A stretch of 12,602 nucleotides of DNA from an uncultured Mollicutes bacterium (GCA_900557675.1 USTO01000014.1:1-12602), one strand, 5' to 3'. Positions 7,097 through 12,602 are shown, numbered from the stretch's first letter. A program made the numbers and translations. The notes: generated by a model from the sequence alone, not told the origin.

Positions 7097-7143
7097 CATT
7101 GTAAATTATCAAATCAAGACTTGCATTTTATCTAACAAAAGGA

Positions 7144-7385
7144 AGTAAAACGGTATTCTTTAGGTGGGCCGGTATTAAAATGGGGATAAGACTTGGGTTG
7201 GATATGGCTTGGATATGAGTAAACCGGTATTCTTTAGTAGGGCTAGGTATTAAAATGGCTCAAAGACTTGGTTTGGATATGAGTAAAACGGTATTCTTTA
7301 GTTCAACCGATATTAGAACGAGATATAACAGGTATTAAAACGGGGTATAAATGAATAGTAAAACGGTATTCTTTAGATGGGCTAC
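7144..7385. repeat. Degenerate ~70-bp tandem repeat block
   Basis: The 20-mer AGTAAAACGGTATTCTTTAG occurs at 7144, 7218 (one change), 7282 and 7357, at spacings of 74, 64 and 75 bp. Between copies a second shared part reads GGGC-x-GGTATTAAAATGG, then GACTTGG-x-TTGGATATG, less well kept in the third interval. All frames are interrupted by stops. The block lies between two near-identical hairpins. It resembles no repeat family I can name; the irregular, mutually similar spacers exclude a CRISPR array. Confidence 0.75.
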
Positions 7386-7418
7386 AAATAAAAAAGAAAC
7401 ATATATTAAAACAAAAAC

Positions 7419-7460
7419 AACCATTATATTATGTTATTATTTAACACTATAATGGTTTTT
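7419..7460 (+). terminator. Hairpin copy 2 (terminator-like duplicate)
   Basis: AACCATTATA (7419-7428) pairs with TATAATGGTT (7448-7457), followed by TTTTT. Stem, part of the loop (ATGTTATTAT) and flanks repeat the hairpin at 7055-7096. No gene lies between the two, so this copy probably arose by duplication together with the repeat block. Confidence 0.7.
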
Positions 7461-7500
7461 ATGTCACATAAAATTTTATCATTTTTTTTACAAATTGCTC

Positions 7501-7529
7501 TTTACAAGAACAATCTTTTAGTATATAAT
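7501..7529 (+). promoter_or_regulatory. Promoter of the putative toxin mRNA
   Basis: TTTACA (7501-7506), a 17-bp spacer and a perfect TATAAT (7524-7529). The expected start near 7536 gives a leader of roughly 80-100 nt before the candidate start codons. Confidence 0.7.
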
Positions 7530-7537
7530 AATCCCCA

Positions 7538-7583
7538 GAGTTATTTTCTGATACAAGTTAGATATTCACCCATTGATGTGATT
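7538..7583 (+). repeat. Leader arm of a long-range inverted repeat
   Basis: GAGTTAT (7538-7544), CTGATA (7548-7553) and TTGATGTGATT (7573-7583) are each complementary, in matching order, to ATAACTC (7805-7811), TATCAG (7797-7802) and AATCACATCAA (7766-7776) in the 3' UTR. This allows the toxin mRNA leader and tail to pair. Confidence 0.65.
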
Positions 7584-7616
7584 ACTTAAAATAATTGCTT
7601 TAAGGAGGTGATTTCT

Positions 7617-7748
7617 ATGGTAATAAATTACTATGGAAAGGGGGTTCAAGTTGGAACTCTTGGTGCTTGCACTAATAATAGTATTGTATACTGTTATCGC
7701 TATAAAAGAAAGCGATTAGTGCAAAAAGCACCTACTAACTTTACGTAG
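7617..7748 (+). CDS. Alternative 43-codon frame overlapping the toxin
   Basis: The ATG at 7617 has the best ribosome site of the locus, AAGGAGGTG (7602-7610), but its 43-aa product (starting MVINYYGKGVQVG, ending RLVQKAPTNFT) is neither hydrophobic nor recognisable. The hydrophobic peptide lies in the +1 frame within it. This frame may be a leader that controls access to the internal toxin start, or it may be meaningless. Its end lies inside the antisense terminator. Confidence 0.25.
   Translation: MVINYYGKGVQVGTLGACTNNSIVYCYRYKRKRLVQKAPTNFT
7633..7719 (+). CDS. Putative type I toxin, small hydrophobic peptide
   Basis: A 28-codon frame whose product begins MERGFKLELLVLALIIVLYT and ends in a charged KESD. 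It is one membrane helix with a short polar tail, the usual shape of holin-like / TxpA-BsrG type toxins that depolarise membranes. It is too short for normal gene finders. The ATG at 7633 has no ribosome site of its own; the TTG at 7651 has AAAGGGGG 6 nt upstream and would give a 22-aa peptide beginning at the hydrophobic stretch, so either may be used. The peptide alone would be weak evidence. The call rests on the locus: strong promoter, long leader, convergent antisense RNA and complementary ends. Confidence 0.6.
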   Translation: MERGFKLELLVLALIIVLYTVIAIKESD

Positions 7749-7754
7749 CAGGTG
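7723..7754 (-). terminator. Terminator of the antisense RNA
   Basis: On the minus strand, CACCTGCTA pairs with TAGTAGGTG through nine pairs including one G-T, loop of 8 nt, then CTTTTT. On the plus strand the G-T becomes a C-A mismatch, so the hairpin is better on the minus strand, supporting that direction. Confidence 0.7.
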
Positions 7755-7765
7755 TTTCAAACCAA

Positions 7766-7816
7766 AATCACATCAAAGAGTAACACCTGACACAATTATC
7801 AGAGATAACTCTTTTT
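7766..7816 (+). terminator. Toxin mRNA terminator and 3' complementary arm
   Basis: AAAGAGT (7775-7781) pairs with ACTCTTT (7808-7814), with an inner CTGA/TCAG pair, and TTTTT follows (7812-7816). The same segment holds the three blocks complementary to the leader (7538-7583). The toxin mRNA would be about 280 nt. Confidence 0.6.
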
Positions 7817-7828
7817 CAATGCACTTTA

Positions 7829-7858
7829 ATTTTATCACACATTACCTTACTTTGTCAA
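7829..7858 (-). promoter_or_regulatory. Promoter of the antisense RNA
   Basis: On the minus strand, a perfect TTGACA (7853-7858), an 18-bp spacer and TAAAAT (7829-7834), preceded by TG in the extended -10 position. It is stronger than most promoters in the window, as expected for an antitoxin made in excess. Confidence 0.65.
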
Positions 7859-7870
7859 TTTTTCGTTATA

Positions 7871-7960
7871 CATTTAATACATTTTTTTCACATTTGTTAA
7901 GCATTTTTTAAACATTTTTACCAAAAACACCCCATTTAATACGATTTTTTCACATATTGC
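7871..7960. repeat. Direct repeat pair of about 28 bp
   Basis: CATTTAATACATTTTTTTCACAT at 7871 recurs as CATTTAATACGATTTTTTCACAT at 7933, 62 bp apart, with a few further matches on the right. There is no gene here. On the minus strand the second copy reads GTATTAAATGGGG, close to the GGTATTAAAATGG part of the 7144-7385 repeats. The rest of 7817-7974 shows nothing else. Confidence 0.55.
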
Positions 7961-7974
7961 CCCATTTCATATAT

Positions 7975-7999
7975 AAAAAAGGCCCTATAAAAATAGGCA
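7975..7999 (-). terminator. Terminator of clpC
   Basis: On the minus strand, GCCTAT, loop TTTT, ATAGGGC with one bulged G, then CTTTTTT (7975-7980). It lies about 25 bp after the clpC stop codon. Confidence 0.65.
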
Positions 8000-8021
8000 C
8001 CCCTTCATTTCCCTACTACCC

Positions 8022-10349
8022 CTAATTAGAAGTAACTTCCCTCTTAATAGCCATTTTATCCATCTCCTCTTTACCAATACTATCCATTTTATCCACAATA
8101 ACACTCTCCATTCTCTCACTAACAAGCCTCTTCACTTTCCTTGCCCCATACTCCGTAAAATCACTATCCCTAACAATCCCCGCAATAAACTCCTCATCCA
8201 TAAACCTCTCCCTGTACTCCTCTAACCACTTATTCTCCTTCAAAATACCCTCAATCTCCCTCTTTGCAATAACCATAACATCTTCCCTCTCCAAACTATC
8301 AAAATAAATAACCCCATCAATCCTATTCATAAACGCATCCCCAAAAACTCTCCTAAGCTCACTATCACACCCATTCCCCCTTTCCTTATCCCCATCAAAA
8401 CCAACCCTTCCCTTCTCATATCCCACATTAGTAGTCATCACTATCAAATTATTAACATTAACAAGATTACCCCTATTATCCCTAATAAACCCCTCATCCA
8501 TTATCTGATAAAAAAGCCCCATAACACTGCTGTGAGCCTTATCCACCTCATCCAGCAAAATCACCCCACTCGGCATATTCCTAATCCTCTCAACAACACT
8601 ACCCATATCCTCGTACCCAACATACCCAGGATTACTCCCAATAACCTTGCTCACACTACTACTATCACTAAACTCACTCATATCAATCCTAATAACATTA
8701 TCCCCATCCGTACTCCCAAGCATCCTACCCAGTAACTTACCTGCCATCGTCTTACCAACCCCCGTAGGGCCTGCAAACAAATAAACACCCCTCCTCTTAC
8801 CAAGACCATAAAACCACTTCCACACAATACCACTAAGAGCCCTCTTCACCCTATCACTACCCACAAAAGACTCCCCAATCACTTCTCTAAACCCCTGCAT
8901 ACACTCACTTCCCCTATCCCTATCCATATAAATACTAACCCCACTAATCCTCTCTACCACATCTATTACATCCCCTCTCTCTACCACATTACGCCCCCTC
9001 TTTCCAGCAAAAGACATAGCATCCACTTCTCCAAGAAGCCTCTTCTCCTCACGTAGCATCTTATATGCTTCTTCTAACCTGTTCCCCAAAATACTACAAT
9101 TCTTATCCCGCCTTACCAAATTAATCCTCCCCCTAAGTTCCCTTATACACTTACGCTTCTCATCCCCCCTAGTACTAACCATCGCACATACCTCATCCAT
9201 AACATCAATAGCCTTATCCGGAAAAAACCTCCCCACTATGTACCTATCCGCATACTCCACAATATCATCAAGCACTTCATCACTAAGAACCACATTATGA
9301 TAAACCTCATAAATATCCCGAAGACCCCCAATAATCCCCCTTGCATCGTTCATGCTAGGCTCCTTAACACTAACAACCTGAAACCTCCTATCAAGAGCAC
9401 TATCAGCCCTAATACTCTTCTTATACTCCCCAACTGTCGTTGCCCCAATACACACAAACTTCCCTCTTGCAAGTGCCGGCTTCAAAATATTAGAAGCATC
9501 TATCGCCCCCTCGGCACCACCAGCACCCACTAACGTATGCACCTCATCAATAAATAAAACAATATCATCCTCTTCCTCTACCTCTTTAATAAGCTTCCTC
9601 ATCCTATCCTCAAACTCACCTCGATACTTCGTACCAGCCACTAAATTAGCCATCGAAATAGAAATAATCCTCTTCCCAAGTAACCTATCCGGCACCATCT
9701 CAAACTCAATTCTCCTCGCCACTTCCTCTACAATAGCACTCTTACCAACCCCAGCCTCTCCAACAAGCACCGGATTATTCTTACTCCTCCTACAAAGAAT
9801 CTCCATAACCCTCGTAACCTCTTTATCTCTCCCAATAACAGGGTCAAGCTTCCCATCACGAGCCATATCATTAAGACATACCCCAAACTCCATTACCATT
9901 AACTTCTTCTTACTCTTACCCCTACTCAAACTATGAAACTCCGTATACAAATCATTAATATTAATACCCATATTAACAAGACCACGAATCCCCGTCCCCT
10001 CACCAATATCAAGCATACTAGCAAACAAATTCCTCACAGAAATATCCCCTAAACCATTCTCCCGAGCCATATAACAACTACTCTCAATCACTCTCCTAAG
10101 AAGCGGTGTATAAATAAAATTATCCGCCTCTACCGATCCCATTGGAACCATATCCATAACCACTTTCCTATATCCCTCATAACTAAGATTATAACTAAAA
10201 AGCCTCTCCCTAATCTCATTATCCACCCTAAGAATACTCAAAATAAGATGCTCTGTCCCAATATACGGATGCTTAAGCCCCATCATCTCTTCCTTAGCTC
10301 CATTTAATACATTCTGTGCTTCCTCACTAAAATTACTCATCATAACCAT
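8022..10349 (-). CDS. clpC: ClpC-type AAA+ protein unfoldase
   Basis: A 775-aa Hsp100 ATPase that unfolds proteins and feeds them to ClpP. It has an N-domain (about 6-145), AAA-1 with Walker A GEAGVGKS (197-204), pore loop KYRGEFED (241-248) and Walker B VLFIDE (264-269), a short middle domain (about 395-445), and AAA-2 with Walker A GPTGVGKT (527-534), pore loop GYVGYED (575-581), Walker B VILLDE (596-601) and sensor-2 GAR (735-737). VGF at 649-651 matches the ClpP-docking loop. It is shorter than the usual ~810 aa. The ribosome site AGGAGG (10351-10356) is only 1 nt from the first ATG but 7 nt from the ATG at 10341-10343, so the likely start is codon 3 or 4 (MSNFSEEAQ). No ctsR, mcsA or mcsB lies beside it, and no CtsR or CIRCE box was seen. 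The coding strand is strikingly poor in C. Confidence 0.95.
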   Translation of the reverse strand: MVMMSNFSEEAQNVLNGAKEEMMGLKHPYIGTEHLILSILRVDNEIRERLFSYNLSYEGYRKVVMDMVPMGSVEADNFIYTPLLRRVIESSCYMARENGLGDISVRNLFASMLDIGEGTGIRGLVNMGININDLYTEFHSLSRGKSKKKLMVMEFGVCLNDMARDGKLDPVIGRDKEVTRVMEILCRRSKNNPVLVGEAGVGKSAIVEEVARRIEFEMVPDRLLGKRIISISMANLVAGTKYRGEFEDRMRKLIKEVEEEDDIVLFIDEVHTLVGAGGAEGAIDASNILKPALARGKFVCIGATTVGEYKKSIRADSALDRRFQVVSVKEPSMNDARGIIGGLRDIYEVYHNVVLSDEVLDDIVEYADRYIVGRFFPDKAIDVMDEVCAMVSTRGDEKRKCIRELRGRINLVRRDKNCSILGNRLEEAYKMLREEKRLLGEVDAMSFAGKRGRNVVERGDVIDVVERISGVSIYMDRDRGSECMQGFREVIGESFVGSDRVKRALSGIVWKWFYGLGKRRGVYLFAGPTGVGKTMAGKLLGRMLGSTDGDNVIRIDMSEFSDSSSVSKVIGSNPGYVGYEDMGSVVERIRNMPSGVILLDEVDKAHSSVMGLFYQIMDEGFIRDNRGNLVNVNNLIVMTTNVGYEKGRVGFDGDKERGNGCDSELRRVFGDAFMNRIDGVIYFDSLEREDVMVIAKREIEGILKENKWLEEYRERFMDEEFIAGIVRDSDFTEYGARKVKRLVSERMESVIVDKMDSIGKEEMDKMAIKREVTSN

Positions 10350-10465
10350 CCCTCCTTATTATTATTCTATGATAATAATGACCCATTAAGAGAAATAATA
10401 TACAATAAATTCATACTATTTTTTTATATTAGGCCTTATCGGGGGTATATATAAGGATATAATGC

Positions 10466-10500
10466 AAAATAGAATACATATAATATATGTATTCTATTTT
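10466..10500 (-). terminator. Perfect 16-bp inverted repeat at the end of the surface protein gene
   Basis: The 16 bases at 10466-10481 (AAAATAGAATACATAT) are perfectly complementary to 10485-10500, with a 3-nt loop. The stem includes the stop codon (10494-10496). On the minus strand the stem ends in TTTT, so it can act as a terminator, though no longer T-run follows. A weaker hairpin, CCTTAT/ATAAGG, lies at 10434-10456. See findings for a second reading. Confidence 0.65.
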
Positions 10501-12080
10501 AATATATAGGGATTATTAAGAGTACCATCACCGTCTATTATACTAGTAGTAGAGGTTAAATAGAAGACTGGGCGCGCCGCAAAGCCATAGAAGCTGACGA
10601 AGTAGTTGTCGTGGCCGACATAGCCGCCTGAGAAGTAGACGTAGAACACACTGTTGGAGCGTTGCGAATTCGGCGACATTAACCACTGACCAGTATTTGA
10701 AATATAGAGCCAATCTTTAGATTTACAACTATTATTATAACTACCTAAATAAGTACCATCTACACAAGTTTTTCCGGCTGCATATCCATAATCACTTGGA
10801 TACATAAGTCCTACCATTCCATCCCAGTAAAGTGGCCTACTTGTATTATACCTAGTCGTTCCTCTTTCGTACCCATACATCGCCGATGTTAATATGCTTG
10901 AACTATTATATTCTCCCATATAATACCTACTTGTACTTATATAACTCTTTGCCTTATCGCTTAATTTATAATTAGTAAAGTTAACAGTAGTTGCAGTAGT
11001 ACTATTATTATAATAACTACCACTTGTCCCATTCCACCAAGCCCCGCTATTTAAGAGTTTCATAAGCTGACTACCACTTGTTAAACTATTACTATAATTA
11101 CCACTAGTAATAGTAGCCCATATATTATCATAACTACCACTTCCATTATTTACTTTATAATCCCAACTAAAGTGTTTAATTTTCCCATCAGTAAGTGGTG
11201 TTGCCTTAATAACTTTTATTCTATTAGTATTTTCTTTCTCTTCATATATACTTCCTATTATTCTATATAAGTGTTTATCAGGGCAAGTACTCTGTCCTTC
11301 CATATCTAAACATATATAATTATTAGGACTAGGTCCATAATACCTACAATCAGTAACTGCTGGTATTTCACTTCCTGTTGCACTACTACTAGCAGGTATT
11401 GCACTATGTGTAACCTTATATACCCCACTACCTGAGTTTCCTGCGGTTCCGTCATCTAAAGTTTCGATCACAGTTACGGCTGTATTGGCACTTGTTTCTC
11501 TTTCTAAACTAGAATTTGTTCCTGTTACATCTAAACTAAAGTCAAAACTTTGATTCATCATACTACTAGGATTATCACCCATAGTACCATCTATATAAAC
11601 ATATAAAGTATAACTAGATAAAGATGTAGAAAGAGTTCCATTAGTACTACTCAAAGTAAGTAAGTCAATAACATCCCCAGCTTTACTAGTAGCAAAGTTA
11701 CCACTTTTAACACTAGTACCACTAGCATTAACTAAGTTATACATAAAACTACTATGATTTAAACCACTATCAATAGAATTAATTCTTAACTTAAAGTCAA
11801 CTGTAACATCACCCTTTGTTGCCTTCTTTAATTTAACATTAAAATCTTTCTTAACAACGTTACCACCTTCATTAGTATAACTATCTACAGGTATTAAATT
11901 AGCACCCGTAATATCAGTTCCATCATTAAGTTCTACTATTGCCCCTTTTACACTTAAACTAACATCCGTATTAGTAGTACTATTCCATATAAAATAACCA
12001 AAAGTAACACCAATTCCCGTAATAACAATTATTAGTAATATTAGAAATACTAATCTCTTCTTTTTCTTATTATCTTCCAT
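10494..12080 (-). CDS. Anchored surface protein with a hypervariable C-terminal domain (putative DGR target)
   Basis: A 528-aa protein. Residues 1-9 are basic and about 10-31 are a membrane segment ending in GYFIWNSTTNTDVSLSV, reminiscent of TasA/SipW-type exported proteins. Residues about 40-187 form a beta-rich domain; a Ser/Thr-rich linker (about 188-240) follows. The C-terminal domain (about 245-528) starts CRYYGPSPNNYICLDMEG, has LYRIIGSIY (271-279), RPLYWDGMVGLMYPSDYGYA (415-434), DWLYISNTGQWLMSP (456-470), a variable block (471-503), RPVFYLTSTTS (503-513) and ends GDGTLNNPYIL. This plan resembles DUF6273-like or C-type-lectin-like domains. The variable block is GC-rich and NNC-biased, unlike the rest of the gene. 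The start has AAGGAG (12088-12093) at 7 nt. The protein is presumably cell-surface exposed; ligand unknown. Confidence 0.8.
   Translation of the reverse strand: MEDNKKKKRLVFLILLIIVITGIGVTFGYFIWNSTTNTDVSLSVKGAIVELNDGTDITGANLIPVDSYTNEGGNVVKKDFNVKLKKATKGDVTVDFKLRINSIDSGLNHSSFMYNLVNASGTSVKSGNFATSKAGDVIDLLTLSSTNGTLSTSLSSYTLYVYIDGTMGDNPSSMMNQSFDFSLDVTGTNSSLERETSANTAVTVIETLDDGTAGNSGSGVYKVTHSAIPASSSATGSEIPAVTDCRYYGPSPNNYICLDMEGQSTCPDKHLYRIIGSIYEEKENTNRIKVIKATPLTDGKIKHFSWDYKVNNGSGSYDNIWATITSGNYSNSLTSGSQLMKLLNSGAWWNGTSGSYYNNSTTATTVNFTNYKLSDKAKSYISTSRYYMGEYNSSSILTSAMYGYERGTTRYNTSRPLYWDGMVGLMYPSDYGYAAGKTCVDGTYLGSYNNSCKSKDWLYISNTGQWLMSPNSQRSNSVFYVYFSGGYVGHDNYFVSFYGFAARPVFYLTSTTSIIDGDGTLNNPYILK
10570..10676 (-). 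other. Putative DGR variable region (VR) of the 528-aa protein
   Basis: Codons 469-504. By hand count 61 of 107 bases are G or C (57%). Of the 33 codons from 471 to 503, 22 end in C and 5 in T, encoding mainly Y, F, S, G, V, N, H and D. In the 59 codons before it I count about 3 ending in C. The block is bounded by TCG-CCG, rare codons here, and by a GC-rich GCG-GCG-CGC run, which could be the initiation-of-homology end. Confidence 0.65.
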
Positions 12081-12110
12081 TACATATCTCCTTACCTATC
12101 TTATACCTAA

Positions 12111-12139
12111 ATTATAACATATTAAAAATACAATTACAA
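12111..12139 (-). promoter_or_regulatory. Promoter of the 528-aa surface protein gene
   Basis: On the minus strand, TTGTAA (12134-12139), a 17-bp spacer and TATAAT (12111-12116) with an extended -10 TG. The gene is thus transcribed separately from the upstream paralog. Confidence 0.65.
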
Positions 12140-12163
12140 TTATTTTATAAAATATTTACAAAG

Positions 12164-12192
12164 AAAAAAGTTATACCAATATAAGTATAACT
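12164..12192 (-). terminator. Terminator of the upstream paralog
   Basis: On the minus strand, AGTTATAC pairs perfectly with GTATAACT, loop of 8 nt, followed by TTTTTT and C. It begins 1-2 bp after the stop codon of the paralog at 12194. Confidence 0.8.
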
Positions 12193-12193
12193 A

Positions 12194-12602
12194 TTAATTA
12201 TCTATTATATAAGGATCATCCATAGTTCCTGTACCTGATGTAATAGATGTAGTAGAAGTAAGGTAGAAGGTAGGACGGACCGACAAGAGACGCAAACTTC
12301 TGTATTTTTTGATAACTAATACTTTTGAGAAGGAGAAGTTTAACACATCATCGGGCCTGCTCAACTTCGGCGACATTAGCCACTGAGAAGTATTTGATAT
12401 ATAGAGCCAATCCTTATTATTGCATCCCCCATCATATTTATAAGGATCTGTTCCCGTTACACAACTATTTCCTGCTGCATATCCATAATCACTTGAATAC
12501 ATTAAACCTACCATTCCATCCCAATATAGTGGTCTACTTGTATCAAACCTAGTAGTTCCCCTTTCATAAGCATAGAATTGATTAGTCATTACTCCGCTAG
12601 AT
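12194..12602 (-). CDS. Second variable surface protein, partial (5' end off the window)
   Basis: The frame is open to the right edge of the window; the ATG near 12589 is internal, because the preceding codons (S-S-G-V) still match the paralog (S-S-S-I). About 136 codons are visible, homologous to residues 394-528 of the neighbouring protein. YAYERGTTRFDTSRPLYWDG, GLMYSSDYGYAAG, DWLYISNTSQWLMSP and RPTFYLTSTTSI match nearly residue for residue. Between them lies a 31-codon block with almost no identity to the paralog and two codons shorter. The end GTGTMDDPYIIDN keeps the GxGTxxxPY motif. The frame is intact. The N-terminal anchor and beta domain are expected beyond the window but not seen. 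Confidence 0.8.
   Translation of the reverse strand, partial: SSGVMTNQFYAYERGTTRFDTSRPLYWDGMVGLMYSSDYGYAAGNSCVTGTDPYKYDGGCNNKDWLYISNTSQWLMSPKLSRPDDVLNFSFSKVLVIKKYRSLRLLSVRPTFYLTSTTSITSGTGTMDDPYIIDN
12275..12373 (-). other. Putative variable region of the second paralog
   Basis: Starts after the shared ATG-TCG-CCG-AA and ends before the shared R-P. Of 31 codons, 10 end in C, fewer than in the paralog but above background; codons at the positions of paralog residues 480-483 are NNC in both (AAC-TTC-TCC-TTC versus TAC-GTC-TAC-TTC). The middle part contains an A-rich stretch (AAA codons), so it is either less diversified or copied from a different template. Confidence 0.45.

Larger units (their letters stand above)
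7723..7822 (-). ncRNA. Putative antisense RNA antitoxin (~100 nt)
   Basis: A strong minus-strand promoter (7829-7858) would start transcription near 7822. A terminator with T-run at 7723-7727 would stop it just short of the toxin stop codon. The RNA would be fully complementary to the toxin mRNA 3' UTR. Its 5' half contains a hairpin (AAAGAGT paired with ACTCTTT) and resembles the toxin leader in sequence, so it could compete for the leader-tail interaction. The layout matches 3'-overlapping type I antitoxins such as RatA or SR4; it is inferred from promoter and terminator signals only. Confidence 0.6.

Noticed and set aside
7144..7385. CRISPR-like array of 20-bp repeats
   Set aside because: Spacers are of unequal length (44-55 bp) and similar to each other, the repeats are short and degenerate, and there are no cas genes.
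8532..9533. Plus-strand frames inside clpC (8532-8735, 9297-9533)
   Set aside because: Pro/Thr/Asn/His-rich translations of the C-rich antisense strand, with no family likeness or start signals.
10357..10465. CtsR or CIRCE operator upstream of clpC
   Set aside because: No GGTCAAA-type heptad pair or TTAGCACTC inverted repeat. A single GGTCATTATTATCAT is too weak, and no good -35/-10 pair was found.
12325..12552. Plus-strand 75-codon frame opposite the second surface protein
   Set aside because: Antisense of a clearly conserved coding region, with no ribosome site.
1..12602. DGR template repeat or reverse transcriptase inside the window
   Set aside because: No AAC-rich copy of the variable block was found on either strand, and no ORF shows reverse transcriptase motifs.

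Overview
The window is AT-rich DNA (roughly 30% GC by eye) read with the standard code, since TGA is used only as stop. It carries a dnaD-nth pair, a ClpC-type ATPase, strong AGGAGG ribosome sites and many hairpin-plus-T-run terminators. This fits a low-GC Bacillota / Mycoplasmatota-like bacterium, perhaps an uncultured gut lineage of the RF39/Erysipelotrichia kind (inference from gene content only). From about 2 kb to 10.3 kb the plus strand is very C-rich and G-poor.

Layout. 1-470: the end of a plus-strand transcription unit (terminator at 58-89), then a mostly empty AT-rich stretch with one possible 28-codon minus-strand ORF. 473-1210 (-): class II Fic protein with its own promoter and terminator. 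1434-1490: three copies of a 23-bp repeat. 1568-1918 (+): DUF2500-like membrane protein. 1973-4139 (-): a housekeeping cluster read as unknown membrane-anchored protein, dnaD, nth, tspO. 4191-4505 (-): membrane-tethered PTS EIIB-like domain without its phosphorylatable cysteine. A divergent promoter pair separates this from 4636-7025 (+), a two-gene operon encoding a membrane-anchored two-module surface protein and a phosphodiester glycosidase (NAGPA-type) ectoenzyme. 7026-8021: a repeat-rich region without long genes. It holds duplicated hairpin terminators around a degenerate ~70-bp repeat, and then a compact locus with the architecture of a type I toxin-antitoxin system (small hydrophobic peptide, convergent antisense RNA, complementary leader and 3' UTR). 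8022-10349 (-): ClpC. 10494-12602 (-): two tandem paralogous surface proteins, the second running off the right edge.

The most notable signal is in the two surface proteins. Their C-terminal domains are nearly identical on both sides of a ~33-codon block that differs almost completely between them. In the first protein this block is about 57% GC, and 22 of 33 codons end in C (NNC), against about 3 of 59 codons just upstream. Randomised first and second positions with a fixed third-position C are the expected footprint of adenine-directed mutagenesis of AAC codons by a diversity-generating retroelement (DGR). No reverse transcriptase or template repeat was found in the window, so the rest of the system would lie elsewhere. 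The 447-aa protein at 4636 carries the same kind of module, with the same GxGTxxxPY ending, but in ordinary AT-rich codons. That suggests a larger family of anchored display proteins, some diversified and some not.
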